Positions 1-9,248 of a DNA stretch of 64,000 nucleotides are shown here, one piece after another. Under the pieces are notes generated by a model, which had not been told where the DNA came from, made no database searches, and saw only the letters and a list, made by a program, of their open reading frames with translations. Positions within the stretch are counted from its first letter, which is position 1, and each line of letters opens with the position of its first letter. Source of the DNA: Olivibacter sp. SDN3 (GTDB taxonomy: Bacteria > Bacteroidota > Bacteroidia > Sphingobacteriales > Sphingobacteriaceae); contig NZ_CP060497.1 of assembly GCF_014334135.1 (NCBI RefSeq), forward strand, positions 2,480,001 to 2,544,000, written 5' to 3'. The position numbers were made by a program, and so were the translations under genes.

Positions 1-195
1 CTGCAAGAGCGAAGCTGGGAATTTTGTTTCGAGTCCAAACGATTCTTCGATTTAATCCGTACGGAAACGCTGATTCCTATTATGCAGGCAGCGGGTAAAA
101 ATCCAGGGCCAGAAAATCTCTTATATCCCATTCCGCAGCGTGAAATAGACGTTAATGATCAAATAAACGCAGCAGACCAAAACCCTGGCTATTGA
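1..195 (+). CDS. SusD/RagB family protein, C-terminal end (partial)
   Basis: The frame is open from the first base, so the start lies outside the window. The 64 visible residues hold ERSWEFCFESKRFFDLIR, then YPIPQREIDVN, and end in QNPGY. This is the usual C-terminal signature of SusD/RagB outer-membrane lipoproteins, which bind glycans on the cell surface and hand them to a SusC partner. The next gene, a xylan-type glycosidase, starts a few tens of bases downstream on the same strand, so this is probably the SusD of a polysaccharide utilisation locus. Identification is firm for the family; the substrate is inferred only from the neighbour. Confidence 0.93.
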   Translation: MQERSWEFCFESKRFFDLIRTETLIPIMQAAGKNPGPENLLYPIPQREIDVNDQINAADQNPGY

Positions 196-228
196 TAACA
201 TATGTTCCATATTTTATTACAGTTGACC

Positions 229-3027
229 ATGCAATTGAAAATCCAAGAAAAACAATTCCAACACCTTTTAGCTTTAGTGACCTTCCTATTTGTGTTGGCA
301 TGTGGTTGTCCCCTTTCAACTTATGCCACAAATGATGCGCTCCTTATCCGAGGTGGGGTGCCCGTCTACGTCCATCCTGAAGAGCCAGCGCCCGTTCGGC
401 GAGCTGTCCAAGATCTACTAAGGGATCTGGAAGGCGTTTTTGGGCGTTCATCTGCCTTGATAGACACGCTCCCGAAGGATGGTGCAGCTATTGTCGTTGC
501 CACAGGAGATCGGCACCGGGGCCGTCTATCAGGCGCTACCGGATGGGAAGCACACCAAGTGTATACTGACGGTCATTATATCGTGCTCAATGGCGCTGAT
601 ACGCGCGGTACCGTTTACGCCATTTACACCTTTAGCGAATCGTGTTTGGGCATCAAACCGTTATGGCGTTGGACATCGGAAAAACCAGTTCCAAAAAAAC
701 AGATAAGCATCCCCGGACAGTTCCACCAAGCTATTCCATCCCCAAGAATCAAATACCGGGCGTGGTTTCCTAATGACCGGGACCTGCTTGACCCATGGCA
801 AAGAAATTCGGAGGAAAATTATGAAGCGCTTTATGAGACGATGCTCAGGCTCAAAGTCAACACCTTGGAGGGAGGTATCACAGACGCCCGTAGTTTCAGT
901 CCCCCTTATCCTTTGGGTCGGGAAGCTGCCATGGCACAAGAACGCGGATTGCTCGTCACGGGGCACCACATGCGTATTTTTGGTTCCAGTTACAACCATT
1001 GGGATGCCTATTGGAAAAATGTGCGGCAGCAACAGCCACCGGCCTTGGAGATCGCCAATGTCGAGGCCCTTGAAGAATGGTGGCGGTACCATGCGGAGCT
1101 AGCCGTCCGTCATAAACTAGATATGATTTGGCTGGTCGGTTTCCGTGGCAACCGCGATATCCCTTTCTGGGAATTTTTCCCCGATTCGCCGAAGGATCCT
1201 CAAGATCGTGCCGATGTGATAGCGGCTATGGTCAGGTCACAGATTGGAATCGTCAAAGAAGCAACCGGGGATCCCCATCCTTTAATGCGGTTGACACTCT
1301 ACAATGAAATGTCAACTCTGGTAGCCAATGGGCATTTTAAATTGCCGAACGAGCCGTCTCTCATACGCAACTTCGTTGCCGCCCGGCGCGATCATTTCCC
1401 GGCGCCGGATATCATGGGGCATTCTTTTTCGGGCGAGCCAACCGGTTATTACCTGAATTTCCAATTCACCTCCTCCGGTTCCCATCTGGCGCAGGCAGAA
1501 GGCCCACGTAAGATGGAGCAGAATTTCCGTATGGTTGACAGTTTGAGTGGAGGGAATCTCGTTTTCTCGGTGGTCAATGCCGGGAACATCCGGGAACATG
1601 TTTTGGAATTATCTGCCAATGCGAAAATGATGTGGGATTTTGACCGGTTTGATTGCCCGTCCTTTTATACCCAATTCTGCAATAAATACTTTGGTCAAGA
1701 ACACGGCCCCGGCATCGCAAAGCTATACCCGGAATTCTTCAATAGCTACTGGCAACAAAAGGAAAGCGATATTCCTGGTTTCGAACGGCAATATCTCTTT
1801 CAAGACATGCGCTATGCGCGAGCCGCTGAGACCTTGATGGGTTATATGGAAAAAGACAGCTATCCAAGCAATCCGCTGGACAACCACGCTCTGGACGATC
1901 CTGACAAAGGTAGCGCGGGTTATTTTCGTGTCCGTTCCGCTGATCAGTTAAATGCCCTTTTAGAGGGCACGGCTGCTAGTATCATCAAGCTGGAAAAAGT
2001 GACAGCAGCGGCCGATCGTATTCATAGTCAATTAACTGAGGGCAAACGTTTTTTTGATGACAATTTGCGCGGACAGGCACACTTTATGCTCCACCTTAAT
2101 CGCATGTTGCATCAGTTGACCAAGGCCTATCAATCACATGAGCAAGAAAATGCGCAATTGGGTTTCCTTCAGGAGAGCTTACAGGAGCTCAGGGCAGCCG
2201 AAGAATGGTTGCGGCGGGCAGAACATGATATTTTTGATGAATGGTATAGCAATGATAACAAATTCGGGTTGGAAAAAATCAAGCAAAGGCTGACAAAGCT
2301 CACTGAACCATCAGCAATCGATACCAACTTCCATGTGTATTTATTGGTGGGCCAATCGAATATGGCGGGAAGGGGAAAACTGGATTCGGCCAGCAAAATC
2401 ATAGACTCGGCCATTTTAACGTTGGACAGCAATGGAATGTGGGTGCATGCGATGGATCCCATCCATTTTGATAAGTCAGCTGCAGGTGTTGGCCCCGGCA
2501 TCAGCTTTGCCCGTGAGATGTTAGCCAAGGAATCAGATTCCGGCATTCGTATCGGACTTATCCCGTGTGCGGTAGGGGGCACCTCCATTGATCGGTGGTT
2601 TGCCGGCGAGCAGGATCCGGTGACGAAAGCATTTCCCTATGACGATGCTATCAGACGCGCAAATGTTGCGATGCGAAAGGGGGTTTTGAAAGGGATTCTA
2701 TGGCATCAGGGAGAAGCCAACAACTCGAAGGAACGAGCAGCCGAATATCCGAATAAATTGGTTAAGCTTGTCCATAATTTCCGTCGAGACCTCAATGGAG
2801 ATTTCCCATTTGTGGTGGGTGAAATAGGTTATTTTAAATCGCAACGGCCAATTAACGATGTCCTTAACCAAAGTCCTACTTATATACCTCATTCGGCTGT
2901 GGTAAGCGCCGAAGGATTAAAGGATGTGGGAGATCGAACACATTTTGATACGCCGTCGGCAAGATTGCTGGGAAAAAGGTATGCCGAAGCCATGTACAAA
3001 TTGATCGGCAAAAGCGTGCAAGAATAG
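229..3027 (+). CDS. GH115-like alpha-glucuronidase fused to SGNH/CE6-like acetylesterase
   Basis: Two-domain secreted carbohydrate enzyme. I chose the ATG at 229, not the one at 202, because a signal peptide (hydrophobic LLALVTFLFVLACG) then lies at the N-terminus; LACG could also be a lipobox. Numbered from 202, residues of about 50-660 match glycoside hydrolase family 115: GTVYAIYTFSE, then GFRGNRDIPFW at 313-323 followed by FPDSPKDPQDRA. GH115 enzymes remove glucuronic acid side chains from xylan. Residues of about 710-941 form a sialate-O-acetylesterase/CE6-like SGNH domain with the nucleophile block GQSNMAG at 717-723, HQGEANN, and a late DRTHFD that would supply the catalytic Asp/His. 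It follows a SusD tail closely on the same strand. Removing glucuronic acid and acetyl groups from the same xylan would fit, but the substrate is inferred. Confidence 0.85.
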   Translation: MQLKIQEKQFQHLLALVTFLFVLACGCPLSTYATNDALLIRGGVPVYVHPEEPAPVRRAVQDLLRDLEGVFGRSSALIDTLPKDGAAIVVATGDRHRGRLSGATGWEAHQVYTDGHYIVLNGADTRGTVYAIYTFSESCLGIKPLWRWTSEKPVPKKQISIPGQFHQAIPSPRIKYRAWFPNDRDLLDPWQRNSEENYEALYETMLRLKVNTLEGGITDARSFSPPYPLGREAAMAQERGLLVTGHHMRIFGSSYNHWDAYWKNVRQQQPPALEIANVEALEEWWRYHAELAVRHKLDMIWLVGFRGNRDIPFWEFFPDSPKDPQDRADVIAAMVRSQIGIVKEATGDPHPLMRLTLYNEMSTLVANGHFKLPNEPSLIRNFVAARRDHFPAPDIMGHSFSGEPTGYYLNFQFTSSGSHLAQAEGPRKMEQNFRMVDSLSGGNLVFSVVNAGNIREHVLELSANAKMMWDFDRFDCPSFYTQFCNKYFGQEHGPGIAKLYPEFFNSYWQQKESDIPGFERQYLFQDMRYARAAETLMGYMEKDSYPSNPLDNHALDDPDKGSAGYFRVRSADQLNALLEGTAASIIKLEKVTAAADRIHSQLTEGKRFFDDNLRGQAHFMLHLNRMLHQLTKAYQSHEQENAQLGFLQESLQELRAAEEWLRRAEHDIFDEWYSNDNKFGLEKIKQRLTKLTEPSAIDTNFHVYLLVGQSNMAGRGKLDSASKIIDSAILTLDSNGMWVHAMDPIHFDKSAAGVGPGISFAREMLAKESDSGIRIGLIPCAVGGTSIDRWFAGEQDPVTKAFPYDDAIRRANVAMRKGVLKGILWHQGEANNSKERAAEYPNKLVKLVHNFRRDLNGDFPFVVGEIGYFKSQRPINDVLNQSPTYIPHSAVVSAEGLKDVGDRTHFDTPSARLLGKRYAEAMYKLIGKSVQE

Positions 3028-3202
3028 CTGTCGTCCGTTTATACGACCATAATCAGATATCAAGACACCCTAATAGTGTATATAATTTAGTATGAAACCT
3101 GAAGGTGTCAGTGCTTCTGTGATAAATAACGATTAGGTAAAGCATATGTAATATAATATAATAAACGTGCTTGTAGCGGTTGATCGAATGTTAGTTACAT
3201 GC

Positions 3203-3997
3203 TCATTTTGTAGGATGCTTTAATGATAAAAAATAATTGTCGTACAATTCCCTGATGTTTTCTATATCGGTAAAGTCTGGTTTGATAATCCCCGCTGACG
3301 GGTTGTCAAGATCTTGTATTGTATATAGAATAATATAGCTCATCACCGAAAAAATAATTGCCGAAATATGCATTTTGGTATGTAGCATTCCACGCAGGAA
3401 GCCCAATAAAAAGCCAATAAGTAGAGAAAATAGTATTAAAATAAAAAGAATTAGAGTAGGAGTGCTTCGATGATATGAATAGAGTAACCTGTAATAGAGG
3501 TGTTCCATGTCTTCGAGTGCATTTATCAATTCGGAAACATTTTGTTTTTTTTCCGGATGCCTTGCTATATAGTCTACTAAGAAGCGATCAAAGCTGTGGT
3601 CTAATGTTTCTATTTCCCTTACGGTTTCCCTCACTTCGGCTTTTGATCGCTGTACAGTGTTTAGCTGCATATCAAAAATACAGGACATGTAGTCGTAAAG
3701 TTCCACTTGTAATTCGTGATCGTATAACTTACTTTTCCGTAATATTAAGGCTAATTTGTCCGCGGTATCATGGATATATCCGGTACGTTCTTTGGCGTTG
3801 TTTCCAGCCTGTATCAGGGAGAATGAAATCAATAATGAGTAGAATCCCACAAGGCCATTTTCAACCCCAAGTGGCGTCCATTTAGGCCTTGTCGGAAAAA
3901 CATAATCAGCTGCTTTCTTGCCGATACCTAAACTGGCGATTAATAATACCGGATAAACAATTATGTGAAAAATAAGGCCAAACATGGAATTGATCAA
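3203..3997 (-). CDS. DUF4239-like (bestrophin-like) membrane protein
   Basis: A 264-residue membrane protein. The N-terminus holds a hydrophobic segment (IIVYPVLLIASLGI), followed by GVENGLVGFYSLLISFSLIQAG and a charged helical stretch. Two further membrane segments follow near 182-225 (LILFILILFSLLIGFLLGFL and a second one). The pattern of a short glycine/phenylalanine membrane segment, a long helical linker and a C-terminal DLDNPSAGIIKP is that of DUF4239, a family related to bestrophin channels. The function is unknown. It stands alone between the GH115 gene (convergent) and an outer-membrane barrel gene on the same strand. Confidence 0.6.
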   Translation of the reverse strand: MINSMFGLIFHIIVYPVLLIASLGIGKKAADYVFPTRPKWTPLGVENGLVGFYSLLISFSLIQAGNNAKERTGYIHDTADKLALILRKSKLYDHELQVELYDYMSCIFDMQLNTVQRSKAEVRETVREIETLDHSFDRFLVDYIARHPEKKQNVSELINALEDMEHLYYRLLYSYHRSTPTLILFILILFSLLIGFLLGFLRGMLHTKMHISAIIFSVMSYIILYTIQDLDNPSAGIIKPDFTDIENIRELYDNYFLSLKHPTK

Positions 3998-4064
3998 TTT
4001 ACATCGACATCGATGGAATGTGCAGGCTACTCATCCCGCTTATACAGTAACGATCAATAACGAC

Positions 4065-4658
4065 TTAAAGCTTATATGCCAGCACGAGATTAGCAATGCC
4101 TTTATAGCCGTAACCAACGTTTAGGGAGATACTGAACGGATTTCCATAACTAATGCCTATGGCATCTACCTGATATGCAAAATCGGTGGCTTTATCCTTT
4201 TCAATGATGACATCGTCTTTGGTGGAACTCCGGGCGTGCGCCACACCGGCACCAATACCCGAATGCAATCTGAAATGTCTATGATTAATGTAATTATATT
4301 TAAGTTCAGCTAATACCGCATACGTATTGGTCGATATATCGCCCGCCTTAGTGGATCCCGACAACAGATCTTTGCTGGAATTTTCATAAACAAAGGTTCC
4401 GCCAAACTCCAGCCTTTCAGTTATGTAAGCTCGATATCCTCCGAAAATTGCGCCTGTATATCTAGAATCGGCCACATTATAGGAGCCTCCGGTAGCGGTT
4501 GTTACGATAATATCTGCAATGACGTCTTCTATTGAATTGGCAGTCGCCACGCCATATCCTAAATAGAAACTACCGCCATCTTGAGCAAAACCATTTCGTG
4601 TAATGCTGGCAAATAAAAATAATGTAGCTACAACTAATTTGATGGTAAAATTTTTCAT
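4065..4658 (-). CDS. Outer-membrane beta-barrel protein
   Basis: A 197-residue protein with a clear signal peptide (VVATLFLFASITRNGFAQ). It then shows alternating strands: FYLGYGVATA, YTGAIFGGYRAYITERLEFGGTFVYE, NTYAVLAELKYNYI, FRLHSGIGAGVAHA, FSISLNVGYGYKGIANLVLAYKL. These amphipathic segments ending in an aromatic/hydrophobic last strand are typical of small eight-stranded outer-membrane barrels (OmpA/OmpW/outer membrane protein beta-barrel domain). No enzymatic motif is seen. The role is probably structural or transport and cannot be fixed from sequence. Confidence 0.75.
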   Translation of the reverse strand: MKNFTIKLVVATLFLFASITRNGFAQDGGSFYLGYGVATANSIEDVIADIIVTTATGGSYNVADSRYTGAIFGGYRAYITERLEFGGTFVYENSSKDLLSGSTKAGDISTNTYAVLAELKYNYINHRHFRLHSGIGAGVAHARSSTKDDVIIEKDKATDFAYQVDAIGISYGNPFSISLNVGYGYKGIANLVLAYKL

Positions 4659-4901
4659 AATAATAGTTTAATAAATGTTGTTTGAATTTAAAGATGAATA
4701 ACCCGGGCTTGCCGCCGAAAATAACAGAAGATTTTTTAAAGAATCAACTTTTTACACGAATGGCCTCCTTTCTTACACAGAAATATTTAGTCCTATTGAC
4801 AGATTATGACTACTCAGCACCTTGGCAGCGGGCAAACCCAACTTGTCATACCGTATGCGAAGATACTCCGGAGCCCGAGCCACCCCAACCTATTGCTTAC
4901 C

Positions 4902-5087
4902 TTACGGTTTGATGCCACGGGAAGTATTACCCTCAGCGACTTGGCGTACAGTCCTGATCATTTTTTCAAAATCACCATCTTTCAGAATATAACCATGGGC
5001 GCCGGCTTCGAAAGCCTCCCTAATAAACATTTCCTTATTGTGCATAGTCAGTATAACTATTTTTACGGTAGGGAATTTGGAGGCCAT
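4902..5087 (-). pseudogene. Response-regulator receiver domain fragment
   Basis: The 61 residues contain VKIVILTMHNKEMFIREAFE and then AGAHGYILKD, the second half of a NarL-type receiver domain including the conserved Lys near the end of beta-5. The first half with the phosphorylated Asp is missing, and after VAEGN the frame leaves the family (TSRGIKP, stop), so the HTH output domain is also missing. It overlaps the end of the PAS-GAF remnant in another frame. It is most simply a deletion scar of an adjacent kinase/regulator pair. Confidence 0.75.
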
Positions 5088-5998
5088 TCTTCAGATTTTG
5101 CTCTTGTTACGGCGGCCCAGGCACGTTCTGCCAATTCCTCGGCAATAGATATTTCAAAATGTGTCCATTCCCTGGGTTTACGCTGTACCACACAGAGCAG
5201 ACCCACTGCATTCCCATTTTTGATAACCGGTACGTCTATAAACGAAATGACTTGTAACTGTAAGCATAACGCATATAAATTCTCATCTATGATAGCTGCT
5301 TTTTCAATATCGTTAACGATGAGGGGGCGTCCTGCGCGTATCACCGTATCAAAAAGAGGCATCGCGTATAACGGGTAGATACCAGCTACACTTGGTAGAT
5401 ATTGAACGAAGGCATCTCGCCGAATAATCGCATTACCATTTTCGATCTCACAATAATAGCACCTATCTGCCTGGAAAAAATCCATCGCCTGCATAGTTAC
5501 GAGTTCCTGGATAGTTGTCGGATCTTCAATTGGCCGTAATGCATCTGTTAGCCGCAGAAAGAAATCCTTACGCTGTTCATTCTCACGCAATATATGCTCC
5601 GCACGTTTACGCTCTGTAATATTGGTGAAAAGAACAATAATACGCTCAGAAACCTCCGTCGGGAAAACATCCGCCGCCATCCATATGTCCATTGATTTAA
5701 TGTGATCTTCAAAAGCTATTTGCCGTCCTCCAGTCACCACACTATCATAATAATTTAGAATCCTTTCCTCCACTTCCGGCACCAGCTCTAAAATCGTTTT
5801 TCCTTCCGCGTCTCTTAAACCGGTGTGCTTTTCAAAAGCCGCATTGACAGCCAGGTAACGATAATTACTTTGAGCACCTAATGGCGTTGGGATTTTTTCT
5901 ATCAGTGCAAAACCCTGATCGATACGTGCGAATAACGTACGATATTGTTCATCGGTTAATGGCCTTTTACTGTCATCGACATGCTTACTTTTTCCCAT
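5063..5998 (-). pseudogene. PAS-GAF sensor kinase remnant (kinase core deleted)
   Basis: The start is placed at the ATG at 5998 (MGKSKHVDDSKRP), because the upstream 30 residues look random. A PAS domain (about 15-135) runs from LFARIDQGFALIE to VLFTNITERKRAE, followed by a GAF domain (about 150-300) ending in ERAWAAVTRAKSEE. In phytochrome-like and hybrid kinases this end is followed by more PAS domains or by HisKA/HATPase. Here the frame stops six codons later, exactly where the response-regulator piece begins in the next frame. The kinase core is therefore absent and the gene probably cannot signal. It is a remnant, not a compact sensor, although a free PAS-GAF protein cannot be excluded. 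Confidence 0.7.
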
Positions 5999-6224
5999 GA
6001 TACAATACCAACCTGTTGGAACCCTTATCAACGATTTGGGCATCCTAATAATAACCCAAACCGCGCTGATTTGTTTAGCTGGATACATCTCTTATGAGAT
6101 GAATGTCCTATGAAATACCATTGCCAACCCACTCCACCTGCTGATCCCTTTCCAATACACCTATCAACTTCGCGATAAGCGCGTTTTGTTCCGTGCGCAC
6201 ATCGAGTGATCGGTTTACCCAACA

Positions 6225-8012
6225 TTAGCTCCCGTTTAACATATCCTGAATACGGTCTATGGTTTCTGACGGATTATCCAATAGATTTCTCGCATTGAAT
6301 TCCACTTTTCCAAATTGGTCTATGAACAGATAGCTTGGGTAACCATTAAGCTGAAAACGCTCAGATAAATCCTGGTGCTGTTTATCCGTCAACAGAATGT
6401 GCAAGCCTTCCACGCGTTTTTCCCTTATGCGTTTAATCCACTGCTCTTGATCCGAATCCCCGCAAAAGTATATAAACAGTAATTGAGAACGGTCAATTTG
6501 CTCTTTTATCAATTTTGCTTTTGCGAAATCCTCGAAGCAGGGCGCGCACCAAGTAGCCCAAAAATCAATCAGCATCAATTGCCCTTCATGCTGTTTTATC
6601 AACAGATCAAATACCTCATTTCCGCTTAGTGTATCGTTGTGATACAGCGTGGCATAGGAATCAAATTCTACTTTTGTAAACAGATCATCAAGGTTTGCAT
6701 AAGCATCTGGTAGCTTCTCCACCTTTTTATTGGTGTCTAATGTGGCCATCCGCATTACTTTATTCACATAGCTATCTACAAAGTAGGAAATGGTAGGGGC
6801 GTTTATATAGGCTGAAATCTCCCGATAAATCCGATCAAAATCTTCCACACTAACTTGATCTTTTCGCGGTCCACTTTTTGCCAGCAGCATTTCTCCTATC
6901 TCGCCGGGAAAGCTATCTAAAATAAAATACTGCCGAGTTCTTTTATTGGCTTTCATCCAAAGGCGAACCTGGGCGTCGAGGAGATCCCCATATCGCTCGT
7001 TAAGCATATTCATATTGCTGGTTAGCTCAGCTACAAAAACAGTATCCGATTGAAGTGATTCATCACTATGGTACTGCAGATACTGCAACTTGGTTAGTTT
7101 CAGCTGTTCTATCTCATTATTAGCTAGCGAATCAGTGGTTAGGATTTTATCAATAAATTGTTCGACAGAAAAGTCACTCATGTCTGGGGCCCACAGCTCT
7201 CTCATATAGTTACTTAGGTGAGATAGCAAATTATTCGTATCGTAATTTAAAAAGCTCAATGTAGTGCTAAATTCTTTTATTTCCCGAAACAGTTCATCAG
7301 ATATTGTTTTCTCAGTACGCCGATAATATTCCGGGAAATAGGCTAAATATTTTGCTTTTTCAGTAGTTAGTATCCACTGGCTGATTTCCGCTGACGGAGG
7401 GTGTTTTTCCAGATATTTCTTTATAAAATTTGCTCGCAGTGTTTTCCATTCTGCCAATTCCCGATGAAAGGAAATGCTATCGACCATCTCATAAACGTCA
7501 AATGATTGCTTAATTTGGTGCGTTCTTAAGCTCTTGTCCAGATTGTCCAGATAACGGCTCCATTCCGCTGTTTTCCCGGAAAAGGTGATGTCGAAATAAC
7601 CAGTCTGTTCAGCCGTTTTAAAGTCAAAAAGAGCTTCTACTGAATCGTGCACCGTTATCCTATGGTGATAATCGCCAATTTCTAATACAAACTGCTGAAA
7701 AGGCATGCAATAATCCAGGGTAATTTCAAAGGTGCTGTCAGGCTTTATCTTATAGGATCTGGTATACTGGTTTTCAATATCAAGCGATTGTATGTCTACG
7801 TGAATCTTATCCAGTCCTTCTGCGATTGCACCGGGCACATTGATAAGCTTGCCGTTGAGAATGGTACTGGGGGTATTTAAATCTATCTGAAATGGATTTT
7901 TATCATCAACGTTTTGCTCTCGGGCAACAAGACAATGATTGCAGACGGCATTAATAGCTATGGTTATTAACAGTATCAATACAGGGTTAAAGGAAATTCT
8001 TAATATAATCAT
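6225..8012 (-). CDS. TlpA-like thioredoxin-domain protein
   Basis: A 595-residue exported protein. The N-terminus has a signal segment (VLILLITIAINAVCNHC). The next 400 residues are a mostly helical region of the kind that precedes TlpA domains in Bacteroidota. The C-terminal 140 residues are a thioredoxin fold: GQLMLIDFWATWCAPC with active-site cysteines C489 and C492, then LNGYPSYLFIDQFGKV holding the cis-proline. Such proteins act in the periplasm or on the cell surface, probably reducing or isomerising disulfides. The specific substrate is unknown. The stop codon overlaps an ATG (TAATG), but the ORF that begins there shows no protein-like character. Confidence 0.87.
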   Translation of the reverse strand: MIILRISFNPVLILLITIAINAVCNHCLVAREQNVDDKNPFQIDLNTPSTILNGKLINVPGAIAEGLDKIHVDIQSLDIENQYTRSYKIKPDSTFEITLDYCMPFQQFVLEIGDYHHRITVHDSVEALFDFKTAEQTGYFDITFSGKTAEWSRYLDNLDKSLRTHQIKQSFDVYEMVDSISFHRELAEWKTLRANFIKKYLEKHPPSAEISQWILTTEKAKYLAYFPEYYRRTEKTISDELFREIKEFSTTLSFLNYDTNNLLSHLSNYMRELWAPDMSDFSVEQFIDKILTTDSLANNEIEQLKLTKLQYLQYHSDESLQSDTVFVAELTSNMNMLNERYGDLLDAQVRLWMKANKRTRQYFILDSFPGEIGEMLLAKSGPRKDQVSVEDFDRIYREISAYINAPTISYFVDSYVNKVMRMATLDTNKKVEKLPDAYANLDDLFTKVEFDSYATLYHNDTLSGNEVFDLLIKQHEGQLMLIDFWATWCAPCFEDFAKAKLIKEQIDRSQLLFIYFCGDSDQEQWIKRIREKRVEGLHILLTDKQHQDLSERFQLNGYPSYLFIDQFGKVEFNARNLLDNPSETIDRIQDMLNGS

Positions 8013-8447
8013 ACAAGGTCAACAGATGGTGTTAACAATAATCGCTAATTAAAATGTAAAACGCAAATTGGCCAAGTGCTACTCCAGCGGGTCGCATGTC
8101 CATGTTTTGCCATAATTAACATAGTCTCTATCCAGGTTAATTGTGTTTTCTGCCATCCAATAATTATATGCTTTTTATATATACTTGTGTAGTATTTCTC
8201 CCATTTATTTCAACCACAGTAACAGGATATATTGACTATATCAGTAAAGATATACGGCGTAGTATACCAATAATAGATTTCAAATTCACAGTAACGGGTG
8301 TCTACAAAGTTGTTGATGTTTTTCTGATTAAAAATTATACACAAGACCTCTCATTGATTGTCACAATCATATAAAGGCCGCTCGTCCGCACCCAGCTCGA
8401 ATATAAGCTCAACCATGTGAATCCGAAAGTGTATAGCGTAAAATCTA
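8013..8447. other. Intergenic stretch, no supported gene
   Basis: AT-rich sequence between two reverse-strand genes. A 77-codon forward ORF at 8141-8374 is hydrophobic and low in complexity and shows no family resemblance, so I do not call it. No hairpin, repeat or RNA gene was recognised. Confidence 0.5.
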
Positions 8448-8927
8448 CTATTTTAATAACCAAGGCTTCAATTGAGGGGATAAGGCCAGCCTTAATACAA
8501 CAACTTCAATGTCATTATAGCTACCGTTAAATTCTTCGGCAGTATCAAATCCGAACCTATTATATAAGCTTATTGCAGCGAGATTTGTCTTTAATACGAG
8601 CAACCATGCTTGGTTTCCTATCATTGGAAGAATGTGTTGCAGTAATTTCGTTGCTACGCCTCGCCTGCAATATTCCGGATTAACGAATAAAAACGAAATT
8701 AAATATTTACTGTAACCTGCGAAGGCTATAACATTGTTATACATTTCAGCGACATATATATCACTATTTTGAAACAATTTTAAGATTTCAGCGTCCTTTT
8801 GCAAAGGCAAAATGTTTTCTCCAGCGATAACGCCTCGAAATTCCTCGGGCTTTGCTTTTGTAAAAATATCACAAACATTTTCCCAATCCTTGTTTTCATA
8901 CCCTCTGATTATTATGTCACTATCCAT
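8448..8927 (-). CDS. GNAT family N-acetyltransferase
   Basis: A 159-residue single-domain acyltransferase. IIIRGYENKDWENVCDIF is the usual N-terminal strand and helix. IAFAGYSKYLISFLFVNPEYCRRGVATKLLQHIL contains the V-x(3)-RRGVA pyrophosphate loop that binds acetyl-CoA, and LVLKTNLAAISLYNRFGF is the classic C-terminal NxxAxxLYxxxGF motif. The acceptor substrate (small amine, amino acid or protein N-terminus) cannot be read from the sequence. It stands alone, with gaps of over 300 bp on both sides. Confidence 0.9.
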   Translation of the reverse strand: MDSDIIIRGYENKDWENVCDIFTKAKPEEFRGVIAGENILPLQKDAEILKLFQNSDIYVAEMYNNVIAFAGYSKYLISFLFVNPEYCRRGVATKLLQHILPMIGNQAWLLVLKTNLAAISLYNRFGFDTAEEFNGSYNDIEVVVLRLALSPQLKPWLLK

Positions 8928-9248
8928 TAACGCTTCTATTTTTAGGATTTCTGATTAAACCTTAAAGTTAATTTATTCTTACAAAAGTACATAACACTTT
9001 ACGTCAGGAGCTGACATCGAAGCGTTGCTAAAGAGGTAGACTAGGCAAACAGTTAAAAGAATCGCTATATACGGGCATTCTGCTGTATCATGGTGTCCGC
9101 ATGCGAACACCCACCGTTCGCTAGTGAACAATGGGTTCCTATCATATTATCGCTCATACGAAATATACCGCGTTTTCTAAAACGGTTGGATTATTGCGCA
9201 TATAGGAACTACTATTGAAGAATTACAAAGTAAATCAAAAGCCTGGAT
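8928..9248. other. Divergent intergenic region
   Basis: It separates the reverse-strand GNAT gene from the forward Ntn-hydrolase gene and so must hold both promoters. I see no perfect promoter match, no long palindrome and no ORF worth calling. Confidence 0.5.

Noticed and set aside
773-1102. Forward and reverse ORFs of 95-143 codons inside the GH115 gene
   Set aside because: They are other-frame shadows of a clearly coding gene.
4682-4912. 76-codon forward ORF before the receiver fragment
   Set aside because: Proline-rich, random-looking, with no ribosome-binding context; it overlaps the 3' end of the receiver fragment.
6028-6225. 65-codon reverse ORF starting at the TAATG overlap with the TlpA-like gene
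   Set aside because: The coupling looks good, but the sequence (Cys/Trp/Arg-rich) has no protein-like pattern. Another frame has a more plausible 30-residue stretch (EQNALIAKLIGVLERDQQVE) without a start. Probably a remnant at most.
8141-8374. 77-codon forward ORF
   Set aside because: Hydrophobic, AT-driven composition without a family trait; not supported.
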